Part shown: one piece after another, positions 13,221-24,900 of the stretch | Layout of the letters: the number at the start of each line of letters is the position of its first letter | Numbering within the stretch: position 1 is the stretch's first letter | Assembly: GCA_964030785.1 (NCBI GenBank) | Contig: OZ034970.1 | Coordinates: forward strand, 35,467,943-35,531,942 | Direction: 5' to 3' | Length of the DNA: 64,000 bases | Source of the DNA: Siderastrea siderea | Taxonomy: Eukaryota; Cnidaria; Anthozoa; Scleractinia; Rhizangiidae | Program-made: the position numbers and the translations under genes | The notes under the pieces: generated by a model | Told to the model about the DNA's origin: nothing | The model's database searches: none | Seen by the model: the letters and a program-made list of their open reading frames with translations, nothing else

Positions 13221-13680
13221 TCTCCGGGGGGGGGGGTACTCCCTATAGTGAGCTATACGGGGAGGCTCCGCCCGAAAGGGGTGCCTTTTTTAAGCTCGCA
13301 GTATACTAAAGGGAAATTTGCCATTTTAGTGTATGAAAGGATCACAAAACCGACTGCAAAGTGGAAGAAATGGTGGCTGAAGCGAAGTATATCAAAAAGT
13401 GCAAACTTTATGCAGAAATAACAACGCGAAACACATAAAAGCTTGCACCCTTTCAGCAACTGAACTAGACCGAATGAAAACCCGGGAAAAACGTGGCGAT
13501 TATAGTGCGTTCTAGTGTTTTGGCTTAACATTGAGGTCTAAGAAAGGGGTGCAATTTTGCCGTAGGTATATGAAAGGCGTACCATTTTTTGTAAAAATTA
13601 ATATTTTAAAGGGTAAGGGTTTGAACCTCCGCGCGGAGCCTCCCCGTATAAAACTTTATTAAGCACCCCCCCACCAGGGA
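13221..13680. mobile_element. Foldback element with G-run/C-run ends
   Basis: The left end (G-run, then ACTCCCTATAGTGAGCTATACGG) pairs imperfectly with the right end (CCCCGTATAAAACTTTATTAAGC then a C-run). Both carry GGAGGCTCCGC or its complement. It lies in an intron of gene B and encodes no protein. Confidence 0.6.
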
Positions 13681-15390
13681 TGTTACTGAACGTTTGTGGA
13701 TGGGGAACATGGTGTTGTTAACCACTTGCGCAGCATACTGCTAAGAGGACCAGGAGTTCAAGTAACTTCTGACTGTATGCAATGAAGTTACTTTGACGCT
13801 GTGCTGTAAACATGTTTGCAACTTTAGTCAACGAGGAACAGATGGTGCCATTACGAGATAACGGTTAAGGATGTAAACTGGTAAAGGAAAGTAGATTAAG
13901 TGTGACTAATCAGGTTCAAGAAAAGATGAGTGTTTGTTCATATATTGTTTTGAGCTCAGTGTTCAAGGAGGTCTTGGCTAACTTTTAGAGGAAATTAAAT
14001 TGCATTCTTGTCTACAGCACGGCCTTAGTTTCGTAGACAAACAGGAAAACTTTTAAGAGGACTGGCATTGAACTTCGATCACAAATAGCACTACCAAAAA
14101 AATTCCAAGCCTAAAATAAACAAATAAATCAGTACACTAAAATCAGCTTCAAAACAGTTATGTGCAACAGGGTTCATTTCGAGTGACGCAAGGACAAATA
14201 CAGTTACTTCTCTTCGGGAAGACCACAAGAGCCGTTCAGGCTTGAGCTCGGCACGTCTGTGGAAAAGTCTAAGGCAGCGGGTTAGCAGGGCAATCCCCGC
14301 TAACTGACCAGCGCTTTCTCATGACCGAATTTGAGCGGCCAAAAAGCAAAAGACGCCTCTAACGCACTGAAAATACAACATGACAACTACTCCGAAAAAA
14401 TATCTTGCTTATACTTATAAAAGTATAAGCAAGAACAACGACAAAAAGAAGTAATTAACGTAATTTTTCGGTACTTATTCCAAGACCATTATCAAACGTA
14501 TAAAGAACTGGCAACCCGCTTACTGAACTCACGGAAACGCTTACTGAGCAATCTATGATAGGGTTAACACTCGGTGTTTAAAAACCTGTCCTAAGGTCAC
14601 GATGAGTCCTAAGTATTGTTTCTTAACAATAGCCTTTTGTTTTCCAACAATACATAAGGCACATCTTATCTTAGGAGAGCTTCATGAATCCAGTTCAACG
14701 AATTTCAAACTTCAAATTGTCAAACTTGTTACAGCGCGAAGCGTGCTACCGTTTCCACTGACACCGCGGCAAAATGCACTGCGCACGCGCTGTATTTTTA
14801 CTTCTTGTCAATGCTCCCCTATTGAAAACTATTGGCAAGAATAACAAACTCGGGTTCCGGCCGCGAATTTTGAAAAACTTAAGCTCCAGACACCAAACTT
14901 AAGGTTAAAAAATCCAGAGCAGCTTCAATATAGTTTTATCTGTTTCTACACCTTTGCACCTCGTAGTTTCGGGCTTGCACCCACAGCGATAAACATCATG
15001 AAAGTCGATAGTTTACGTTCGCATGTCGCCATTGTAGTGACATTAAGAAGTTTAAGCAACCACCACGGCGACGGCAACGAGAACGTCGAAAAACAATAGG
15101 CTTTAATGAGCAAAACAATGACTCTGCACGTGCGATACAGATTTTGGTACATTTCTTTTCCGCCCTCTGCAAAACAACAACGTGAAATGACCAGTTTTAA
15201 GTTTTTTTTTTTTTGGAGAACGGGAACACACGAGGGTGAATTTTTCTTCTCTTACTGGACTTGAGCGCCATCCCTACGAATTCAGTTCCCGGACAGTTCG
15301 AAAGCACACCGAATGAAAATGAACAACATAAAAACTCGAAACCGGAAATGGCCGAAGTGAGCGCATGCGCAGACGTTTTGCCGCGGTGTC

Positions 15391-16705
15391 GTTTCCACTA
15401 GACCAAGATTTTTGATCAATTTTTGACACTTTTTTGACACTTTTAACAAAGGAGCCGCAACGTCAAAGTGGGCGTTGACAGTGATTGATATGTGGCGGGA
15501 CGGGTAGTCTGGACTAACTTCGAGAACATTAGTCGGCCGGCATGAAGTTCGAAATAAAAGTTGAGTACGGCCAGGATGAATTGGTAAAGTTTTACACAGA
15601 AGCAGACGTCGTCGATGGAATCGTACGAAATTATTCGTTTTCTTCGCTTGTGGAGGATGTCAGACGGACCTGCGAGGCTGCGACATCACACGTCCAACAC
15701 ATTGCGAATACGATACAAGGACGAAGATGGCGGTTATGTGAATCTAAACGTGGACAACACAGATAACTTTCAAGAGATGTTTGTTCGAGCTCGTTCGGTA
15801 GATGAAGGGATATATCGGAAAATACTTCTGAGAGTCAGTGAGCTAGATTCACCAGTTGTGTTTCGAATTTGGCGATTTATGCCTCAAAACTAAACATTAT
15901 GTTGTGTTGATTATGCGTCTTTTATTCTCTTGTTGAATGTTTACATTTCTCGTGTTATTTTGGACTTTCGCTCAACATTGTGTGATAAAATTATACATAA
16001 CGATGAGACAAAATGAAGATTTTCAAATGCTTTCTTAGTGAGTTACCACCCAACTACGAGGAATATTTTTATATCTGTTGCATGCAATGTTCTTCCAAGG
16101 TTATTTATTGTCACGACTTGAGCCAAAAATAGAAACTTCACTGGGGCGGAAATGGTCTTGTGACAAACAAGTGCACGATATGCATAATTTTGTGAATATC
16201 AACAAATCAATAACTAAAATAACTACTATGCTAGTTCTACATCAGTTGTCACAAGTATTCGATATGAGTAATATGCAGCTGATTGTTCTTCCTCTTTTCC
16301 TGTCTTTTTTTTTTAAATTTTAACAAGCTAGCTTTTTACACGTTTGTTCAAGCGTGAAAAATGCACGTTTTGACAGCTCCGCACGTGCAAACTGTTGCAT
16401 CAAAATCAATTTTGATCAAAGACTGTGACACTTTTGTTCAGTTGTCAATGCTATGCCTTTTCACGTTTTCAGATTTAAGTTTTGTATTTGTAAGACGCAA
16501 CAAAACGGATTCCCACGATTATGAGCGAATGAGCGAAGTGACAAACACGAAATTTTGTCTAGACAAACTTGTACGAACGACTCGGTTATTACGGCGTCTA
16601 GTTCACGTGCGCTAATTTCAAACGGTCCGATAAACTCCGCCCCTCAATCAAAAAAGTGTCGAAAAAGTGTCAGAAAAGTGTCAAAAATCTTGGTCTTGTG
16701 GAAAC
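15391..16705. mobile_element. Inverted-repeat element carrying a PB1-like cassette
   Basis: The left end GTTTCCACTAGACCAAGATT pairs with the right end AATCTTGGTCTTGTGGAAAC. Both ends continue inward with GACACTTTT repeats in opposite orientation. The short flanking words GCCGCGGTGTC (left) and GGTAGC (right) also occur side by side, inverted, at about 14745-14775. The interior holds a frameshifted PB1-like frame and otherwise AT-rich filler. It lies in an intron of gene B. No transposase was recognised. Confidence 0.55.
15542..15893 (+). pseudogene. PB1-like domain, single frameshift
   Basis: Two overlapping frames (15542-15766 and 15615-15893) together look like one small PB1-like domain. 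The first starts with FEIKVEYG, a beta-strand with a basic Lys. The second continues with RIRYKDEDGGYVNL, then a TDNFQEM segment, resembling the acidic OPCA motif. A shift of frame between roughly 15650 and 15710 separates them, so no intact product is made. PB1 domains mediate protein-protein pairing in signalling scaffolds. The whole frame lies between inverted repeats, so it was probably carried by a mobile element. The domain call is by motif only. Confidence 0.5.
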
Positions 16706-18489
16706 GGTAGCGCGCTCCGCGCTGTAAGGCGACTTTTTGCCAAAACACTGATGGCTATTTCAGGTGACAGACTGCTTGGAATTGATTGAGCTCACTTCGG
16801 TTCCCTCTTATGGCTCTGTATTTGTTTAAAAGAAAAAAATGTCATATCAGTATACGAGTCACAACGGCGCAAGTTCACCCCATGATAGCTGGCATACCAG
16901 TTTACCCGTTTATGCAGAGTAAAGACGGTATAAAATTTTCATCACAGAGTGTAAACAGGGTGTAAAATTCTCATCAAGTACTAGGATAAAAAAACGTATC
17001 GGTAAACAGGAAGACACACCCGCTTAGTTGCCTTAACAAGAAGAGTTCACAGTGATGCAAATTGAAACCGTTTGTTATTAAAACAGGTCGTAATTCCCGT
17101 ATTCTTTGAGCATCATGAGTAAAACGTTATGTTTTATTTTGTATTTCAGGCAGAGAAGTCAAAAAAGATAGATTCTGCTCGCTCTTCTCTTCAAAAACTG
17201 AAAGCAAAATACAACTATTCATCACTTAAGGTAATTTGAATGTTGTGAAATTGCTTGACACTATCTAGGGATGCAGCAACCATTTTAAACGAAAAAATAT
17301 AGTCCATCAAGAGAGCACTCCAGCTATGATGTAAGGGTTACAGAACTTCTTGTTTCAACGAATTCTACTGCACAAAAAAAGTTTTTTTTCACAAAATTCT
17401 GCTTCACGTTGATGTCTCCTTGGTAACGTCACTTCAGTACGCAAATATGTTTGACACTGTAGAGTTTGTTAGTTCCACCTAAGTTCTCTCTTCTTTAAGA
17501 TAAGAGCTTTGGCGACAAATTTTCCCCATCCCTAGTGAGGAATTGGCATGTTTGTTCAATGTTAGAACGGTAAGGAGCTAGCACTAGAATATTTATTTCT
17601 TTGTCTACAATGAGCAACCTTACCAACTCTAACTGAAGTGATTCTAGTGGCCCCCAGCCCGCTTCTGTTGATTTTCATATATGTTTTGTTTTGTAGTCTT
17701 TTGGAGAGCAAAGACACGGCTTCTAGGGAACAAGCAGAGGGCCACGAAAAACGGGACCGAAGGGACCTGCAGGAGAAGGTTTCGAGGAAACAGTGAATGC
17801 AGGGTCGAAAAGGAGACCATAGTACTATTGGTCGCACGAAAGCCCCTGGAGCCAAAGGTCAAAGACGCATCGGGAACTTCGTTTGGTGCGAACTGAAGGA
17901 AAACAACTTCCCACGACGACAAAAGTCAATGACAGTCACAGTATCATGTGAAGATACTGAAAAAACTAACAACAATATAAAAATCAAAATAAGCTTAAAA
18001 AATCAGAAGCGCATCAAATAAAGCCAAGTTTGCCTCAGGAAGGGAGAGGTCTAAAGATGTATTTGGGGAAGCAAATCTCCCTCTGAAGAACATGGTGGTG
18101 GAAACACAAACCCTCGAAGGAAAGCAAAACAGATATAATAAATCTTTCGTTATTTCTCTTTGCTCGAACATTTCCTAATGTTAGTTTACTTTTACCGTCA
18201 ACTGAAACGTATTGAGCGAAAACATTTTTATTGCAAATTGTTTTAATGACTCTCTTTCTGGTTGGAACTGGAATTCCTTTGGAGCGTATGCAACGAACCA
18301 GAATGGCGTAGCGGTCATGATGGTGTACCACAACAAAAGAGTTCATGAGAAACCTTTTGTTCACGATTTACCGAAATGGCAGCGACGATGTCACGCGACA
18401 AATGCGCTATTTTAGAAAACTGAAGCAGCACTTTTTCTTAGAAAGCTCCAACAGGCTTTCAAAAATCTCCTGCTAGTATTTGTTAGCGC

Positions 18490-18960
18490 AAGACACTTAA
18501 CTTTTGTAAATATGTGGCAAATAAAGGAAAATGAATTGAATTCTGTTTGTTCTTATTTCGCCACGCTTTATGACCAAACACCATTTTCAATTTACCTAAA
18601 CATGTTTCCATGGAATTGTTGTTTCCATTGAATGTAACATGCTTTGAAAATTATCCACTGCCCTCAGGCAGTCCATTGGTCCACATGAGATAGATGTGAA
18701 TTAATTATACAAGAACAGTTTTCCAAGCTCATATTAATAAAATGTATCGTAATGTATTTATGAGACACTCAAGGGAACTCTTGTAAAAATGTGGCATTTA
18801 AAAAATGATTTAATTCTGTCTGTTCTTGTTCCGTAATGCTTTACGATCACATACCTCAGTGAGCATGTTTCCATGAAACTATTTAATTGTTTCCATTTAA
18901 TGAATACACCTGATGAACTTGAATTAATTATAGTGGGAAAGTTTTTCGAGTCCTCGAGTA
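18490..18960 (+). promoter_or_regulatory. Duplicated upstream region of gene C
   Basis: Two direct copies (about 18490-18733 and 18765-18960) share an ACACT...TTGTAAA..ATGTGGCA block, then AATTCTGT.TGTTCTT, CATGTTTCCATG and TTAATTAT. The second ends about 5 bases before the ATG of gene C. A third copy lies inverted at about 33343-33450. The position suggests promoter or 5' untranslated sequence, but no core promoter element was identified. Confidence 0.5.
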
Positions 18961-18964
18961 AGAA

Positions 18965-21900
18965 ATGGCAACTGCCAAGGTGAGTCCAGCAACCGATGAA
19001 TTTGAGCCCACAAATAGCAATGGCAGCGATCTTCACAGGGAACTAAACGGAAAAAGGTTCGCTCGTGATCAGAATAGCGAATCCAACGAAAATGAAATGG
19101 AAAGAGAACTCGAAGCAACAAGTGCTGGAGAAGCCGGAAGAAAAGGCATAAGTGAAACGGTACCTACAAAAGAGATCATTTCCAAACGTCTCCTGCTCGC
19201 GTTTATGGCCGTGGTGTTCCTTACATCATTGGTATCGTTCGTTTTGTCTCTGGTGGCATTGCGTGGAAAAACCAGCTCCGGAGAATCAAGTGCATCAGCA
19301 ACTGGAAGTCAACAAGGTAGACAATTTGTAGCCTGTTTACTGCTTGCTAAGGCAGCGCCTTTTTTCTTTAGTCGGTCGGAATAAGTTTTAAAAGCATCGT
19401 AATAAAAGCATAGATATGACAGGTATCATAACGTTATCGTATAGTGACAACAACATCGAATTAAGCTTTGCTGGTCTAGAATAGACATATGAAGAACATG
19501 CATGTTCTTGTTCTTCTCGTCTACCGAGTTATCACTTCAACTCACCTGATTATACAAAGACAATAAGCATTAGAAAGAGAATTTTTCTCTCTTAGTGGTT
19601 GCTGTCGCTGTGCTTATTACACGGCCCCCCTGTTCATTTTCAGGGTCTTTCGTATCCCTATGCTCACGCTTCATTAGTTTTCACATTCACTTGGGCTGCT
19701 CATATCAAGGGCAAGCTTCTGTTCGAGGTGTTTTCTGCCATGGTCTGGTGATTATGCAAGCCAGCGTACGCGCTGGCAACTGTTTGATGAGTGCATTCAT
19801 GTACATACCCGCGCGCGTTGTACTGTCCATTGATTTGGTGGAGAACGAGTGAATGAGAACTGACACACTTCCAAACACTTAACGTTGACTGATTTAGAAA
19901 TCAACTTGAACTGAAATTAACTGGATTCACAGGCGGCTGGGAAAAAGCCCAGCCGCCTGTGTCATTAACTGATTAAAACATCTTTCTCATATATTCACCA
20001 GGCTTAAAATTCATCATCACATTTTATATCATTGTGAATATGCCACCTGTCGACATTTCAGTCGTAGCAATATGCAGGACGTTTGTCACATGAACCTAGT
20101 TTAATAGCCTTAGCTCCCACGAGTCTCCTGTAGCTCAGTGGTAGAGCATCTGGACTAGTAACCAGAAGGTCACTGGCTCGACTCCTGTTGGGAGAACGGA
20201 TTGAAACATTGTTCTTTCTCATATATTCACCAGGCTCTTAAGTTCACCATCACACTTATATCATTGCAAATTAACTGGATTCATGTTTTTTGAATGAACA
20301 TCAATTTATATCGGAGGCTTTGAGGTCAACGTTGCTAAGCAGGTAATGTGATTTTAATTTATGAACTTCAGTAAATATTCCCTGGGATTATTCGTCTTCT
20401 AACGTACCATGCACAATGACATCTTGCTAAGGGTGGATATAAGAGGATTTGCATCTTGGAATATAGTTCGTGCTGGTGTTAGTGCTAGATAAGAACCAGC
20501 TTTTTTATTGTAAGAAGTGTCAGAGTTCTATTCAGCCATCAAAATTACAGCGCTTGGTTTTCAAGGTTGCCGTGAAACTAAATCTAGATGAAACCTCTAA
20601 TACCCCCTGGTATATTTAGGATAATGGTTTTCGGTCCGGCTTTCTACCGGCCTCTTCACAAAGACGTGCATTATAGGCACGACAATTGGATTTATACTAT
20701 GGTTGTTTGATTCTTCCTAGCTTCGTTTGAGAAGTTGCAGGGAACTACTCCATACAGCGAAGCACTAGTCAGAATAAATGCCCTTGAGAGGAATATGGAA
20801 AGCCTTCAACTGAGCTTGGTAATAACATGACTGATACTCTTTTAAAACCGTTTTCCTCTGTCTTTTCTTATTATTTGTTCAGAGAAAGCAATCAGGTGTT
20901 GAGACAGCCGCTTTTAAAGAGACTCCCTGAGAATAGACATTAACCCTATTCAGACCGGGCTTTTTTTGGTCTTCTGGGACCGGGGGGGGCTGATTCGGTC
21001 CCCACCTCTTAACTCCGAGAATATTAAAGCTCTGACAGCGAAACTTGGAGGGCTGATAGAACATCCGCAAATGTCTCCTTTGAGGTCCAGAACAAAAGCT
21101 GATGACGTCATATGACATAAGAATTACGTCAGGGTCTAAAACGGCGGCCATCTTGGTTTCTTGATTTTTCCAGTACCTCTGAAAATTGACCAAAAAGTAA
21201 CCGAAATCAATAAAAGAACACAAAAATGATATTAAAATGTAAAACCCTTCAGAAAAGTTATGTTTTTTCAATGAAAAGATGAAAATTTGAAACTCTGAAA
21301 AAAACAGCCTGACAAAAAGTGGTTGCCATGGTAACGTCAAACTTGATGGACAAGCACTTGCTATGCCAAATTGTTGCCACTTAAATTTTAGGAAAAGTCA
21401 CCACGTTTGGTGGGCTTAGCTTGCTTATGAACAAAGTTATAAAAGTCCAAAGTTAGTGCGGGCACAATTCCTCCCCCCCCGTCTGAATAGGGTTAATGGA
21501 TGGTATCTACCACTGGAAAGCCCGTAGAATATTGCAACACAAAGATTCATTAGTTAGCCCCTAATATTTATCTACATCACCATGATAACGCATAAATTCA
21601 AGTTAATTAAACAATACAATTATGCAATTTTTATTATAAAATTTGGAATCCCCCCCCCAAGTTTTTCAAAATCAATAAGGTATTCTTTGAAAGTGAGTAC
21701 ACTAATTTTTGAGCAACAGAGTAACACGCAGCTTCACCAACTATTATTATGTAGGTCTGAACAGCAATAACGTTTGGGGTCCGCAGTCAATGGTGAGAAT
21801 TTTCAAATGAACCTATCCACTATCCATTTTGTTTCCCAAAAATAAAATCCTGGAGGCAAAAACTTTTGGCCGTTTGTCAATGACAACAAATTCCCAATTT

Positions 21901-24900
21901 TAGTTTTTTTTTTTTTTGTTAACCGTTTTTCTGATATTTATTATTGTAGACTAAAAGCATCAGTAGGTGGATAGAGATGAATAGTTTAATACAAAATAAT
22001 TACATGACAGCCAGAAGGCTGAATTGTTTAATTAATACAAGACAAAACAATAAGAAATCCTAGAAATATAAATATACTTTACAAATGTTCGCATTAAAAT
22101 ATATCAAAACAATTTAAATATTTAATATCTATATAACGTAAGATATAACTCTATCTTTGTTTTATTAAACATTTGCAATAACAGGTATTAAACTTAGAAC
22201 CACTTAGATAAGCTGTAAGACTGGCTTCAAAATAATTTTTAATTGACACTTAGCTAAAGTTAAAGGGGCTATGTCACAGGTATTTTGTCACCTTAGTGTC
22301 AAATTTCCGCTTAAATCAAAACTAAGAGCGGTTTCTTATCTACAAAATAGTTTTCTGAGAACTCCAAGAAGAAATGAAGTGAATTCTTGAAAGGAGAATA
22401 AAATTTAATCAGTGAATAATGGTTTTTGCTAGACAGCAGGGAAAACTGGAAAAACAGCGGCCCGATTGTTTTCAAGTTGCAATCCGTTTCCATCCTGACC
22501 ATCCGGTGCCCAAAGGCACTTATTTGCAGTTTAAGTGTACTAGTAGAGTTGTTTTAAACAAAAATAGACCATTATTTTGGGTTTTCATCATTACAAACAT
22601 GACGTTTGGCTTCTCAAATTAATGCTAGAAATTGGTGACATAGCCCCTTTAATCCGTAGCCTGCGAAGCAGGCGTAAACGGGGAAGGAGTAGAGGAGTCA
22701 TTTTCCATCTACTTTCTCGCTCCCCCTCTCCTTCCCCCTGCCCGTTTACGCTTGTTACGCTGGCTAGTTTATCCCTCACTGAAACAAACAGTCCTCTTCG
22801 TTATTTAGCGTTTTTGTACTAAAGTTTATAAAAACAATGATAAAGTTTTGCATTAGCTTTACCCCTCGATCTTGCCGCTAGTTTTTTTTATCGCTACTGT
22901 ATATTGAGGGCTGAGATTTAAGGTCAATAGTCGTTTCCACCCTAAAGGTATAAAATCCCTAAACTCCTTAATCCTAGACTCTATCCCTTACTGAACCTGT
23001 AGCCCTAGCCCCACAATCTGAATTTTCACCATATAAATCTGATTTAATTTCCAAAAACTCCTTTATTTGATCTGTTGAGGCAGTAAAGACCAATAAATTG
23101 CTTACCTTATAAGCACATTTTTGTGACACTTGCATGATGATTGCCTCTGACATGCATACAACATCCTGCATAATGAAAAATAATTTTTTAAGATCGTATC
23201 ATATCCACCTCCTGCAGAACTGGCTACGGCTAGACATACAAGGTACCAAGGGTGATTTGACTGACACGAATAAAAACATCAACAGTACCAAGGACAAACT
23301 CTCACAGATAGAAGGTGACACAAAAGATTCCATTGACAAGGTACATGTTTCATATGTGCATATCGTACTAGGAGGCCTCTGTCCGGGGTTGATTATCAGT
23401 TCGGAATCTTTATGTCTGATTTGGGAGCACCCAAAGACAACAGCCATAGCTCTAGGGCGGAAGAAGTATTGTGGGCGTAACCTATGCCTATTTCTTGTTA
23501 TTTTAAGTACATTTTATGCATGCGACTAATTCAAATGGGGAAAGTTCAGTTTACCAGAATTTTACAAGACTCAGCAGTCTAAAGGCGGCCTCATACAAGA
23601 GATGAAAGTTTGCAAACTCGTGTTATCAAACTCAAGTTTTGCGTGTGAACGTTGCGAAAATTATTTGCCAGCACTTTCCAAACTGTTAAAACGTGTTGAC
23701 AAGCTGTTCATACAGCGGTCACACACTTTGCCACCACTACTTTGCATACAAATTTATGATGGTATTTTCATGCCTTGTTTTTTTCTATATAATATATGTT
23801 CTAGATTCAGAACATCAGTAACCAGCTTGATGCACCTGTGAGTGCCATCAATGTAACTTTCTTCGAACAGCTGGCTTCGGTGAAAATAGGTTTTGACTCA
23901 GAGGTGAGTGTGCGTAGAGCTAACGGCAGACCGTGTTTAGATAACGGTGATCAATACGAATGAGGAGGATCGGATTAATTTTTTTACGTTATTAATGCTG
24001 CGCAGAGTTAAGTAGACAACATTAAATGAGAACAACGAATAACTGAGGTCATTTTTACGCACTTGTTTCAGCTTAAATGTGATTACCGTTAAAGACGGTT
24101 AAAAGTTGTGAAATCTAAATTTAGTTCTCTGTTCTGCAGCATTGTTTTTGGTTTCTTTCTGTCAGTTTAGGCGCTTTTCAAATGAGTGTCTTAAAACCAA
24201 ACCCAAAGTATTTACCCCAAGCAATTACAACAAACAAAAATTATCCAATGAACCAATCAGAACTCGAAGTAAACACAGGTAACCGGTGACAAGCGCAGGA
24301 AAATGCGTGCGAGCAAGTCGCAATTGGCTTGAGTTTTTCTAATTGGTCGAGGTAGAATGTGGCGCAATTTTGTAACCAGTCACAGAGCGATGTAAAGCAA
24401 AACCAAATCAAAACGCGAATTACTTTCGACACAATTAAAAATAGCTCCATAATTTGCTTATAACAGCAATTAACAGCAATTAAATCACACTCAGTTACTT
24501 ACAAGCGCTGATTTTCTTTCTTCACAGTTAAACAACACCACTCAAAATCTGTTAGACGCTGATCGATCACTTCAAACCCTTCTGAACACAATCAACAGTT
24601 CTTTGAGTGCCCAGGTGAATAATCCTTCTTATTGTAATTTATTGATCATTTGCATGATTCTGTGGTACCAGACATGAATACTGTATTAACCTACGCTGGC
24701 GTTTAAAGAGGACAAATGAGGAATTTACATAAAAAAACTTAATGGGATATTTACTCTTTGAAGCTTTTTTTGGCTCTGAGTTTCAATCTTTAGTATCGTG
24801 AATTTTTTAGTTCATCAAAACTAATATGTTACGTTGTTGAGTAGTGATTCCTTGCTATCGAGTTTTTTATGTTTAATTTGGCCACTTAGTAAACTGGATT

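Larger units (their letters stand above)
10998..18415 (+). pseudogene. Collagen-like membrane protein, paralogue B (decayed)
   Basis: Exon 1 (10998-11307) encodes a 103-residue N-terminus with one hydrophobic helix at about residues 72-97, aligned with gene C by the shared PTxxII..RLL segment. Exon 2 (12825-12922) and exon 3 (17150-17230) have good splice sites, correct phases (1, then 0) and clear similarity to gene C (EKLQG...). The collagen exon from 17698 is broken: an in-frame TGA lies at 17794-17796, Gly-X-Y triplets occur in two different frames, and only the GNFVWC end is kept. A last-exon relative around 18214-18415 is open but has lost most of the Cys residues conserved in A and C, and no good acceptor precedes it. 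I read this as a recent pseudogene. The start at 10998 is chosen because it aligns with the MATA start of gene C; an in-frame ATG at 10905 is also open. Confidence 0.65.

Noticed and set aside
20124..20195. Possible functional tRNA-Thr (AGT)
   Set aside because: The anticodon loop has an extra base, the T stem has a mismatch, and it lies in an intron between repeat copies. A SINE head explains it better.
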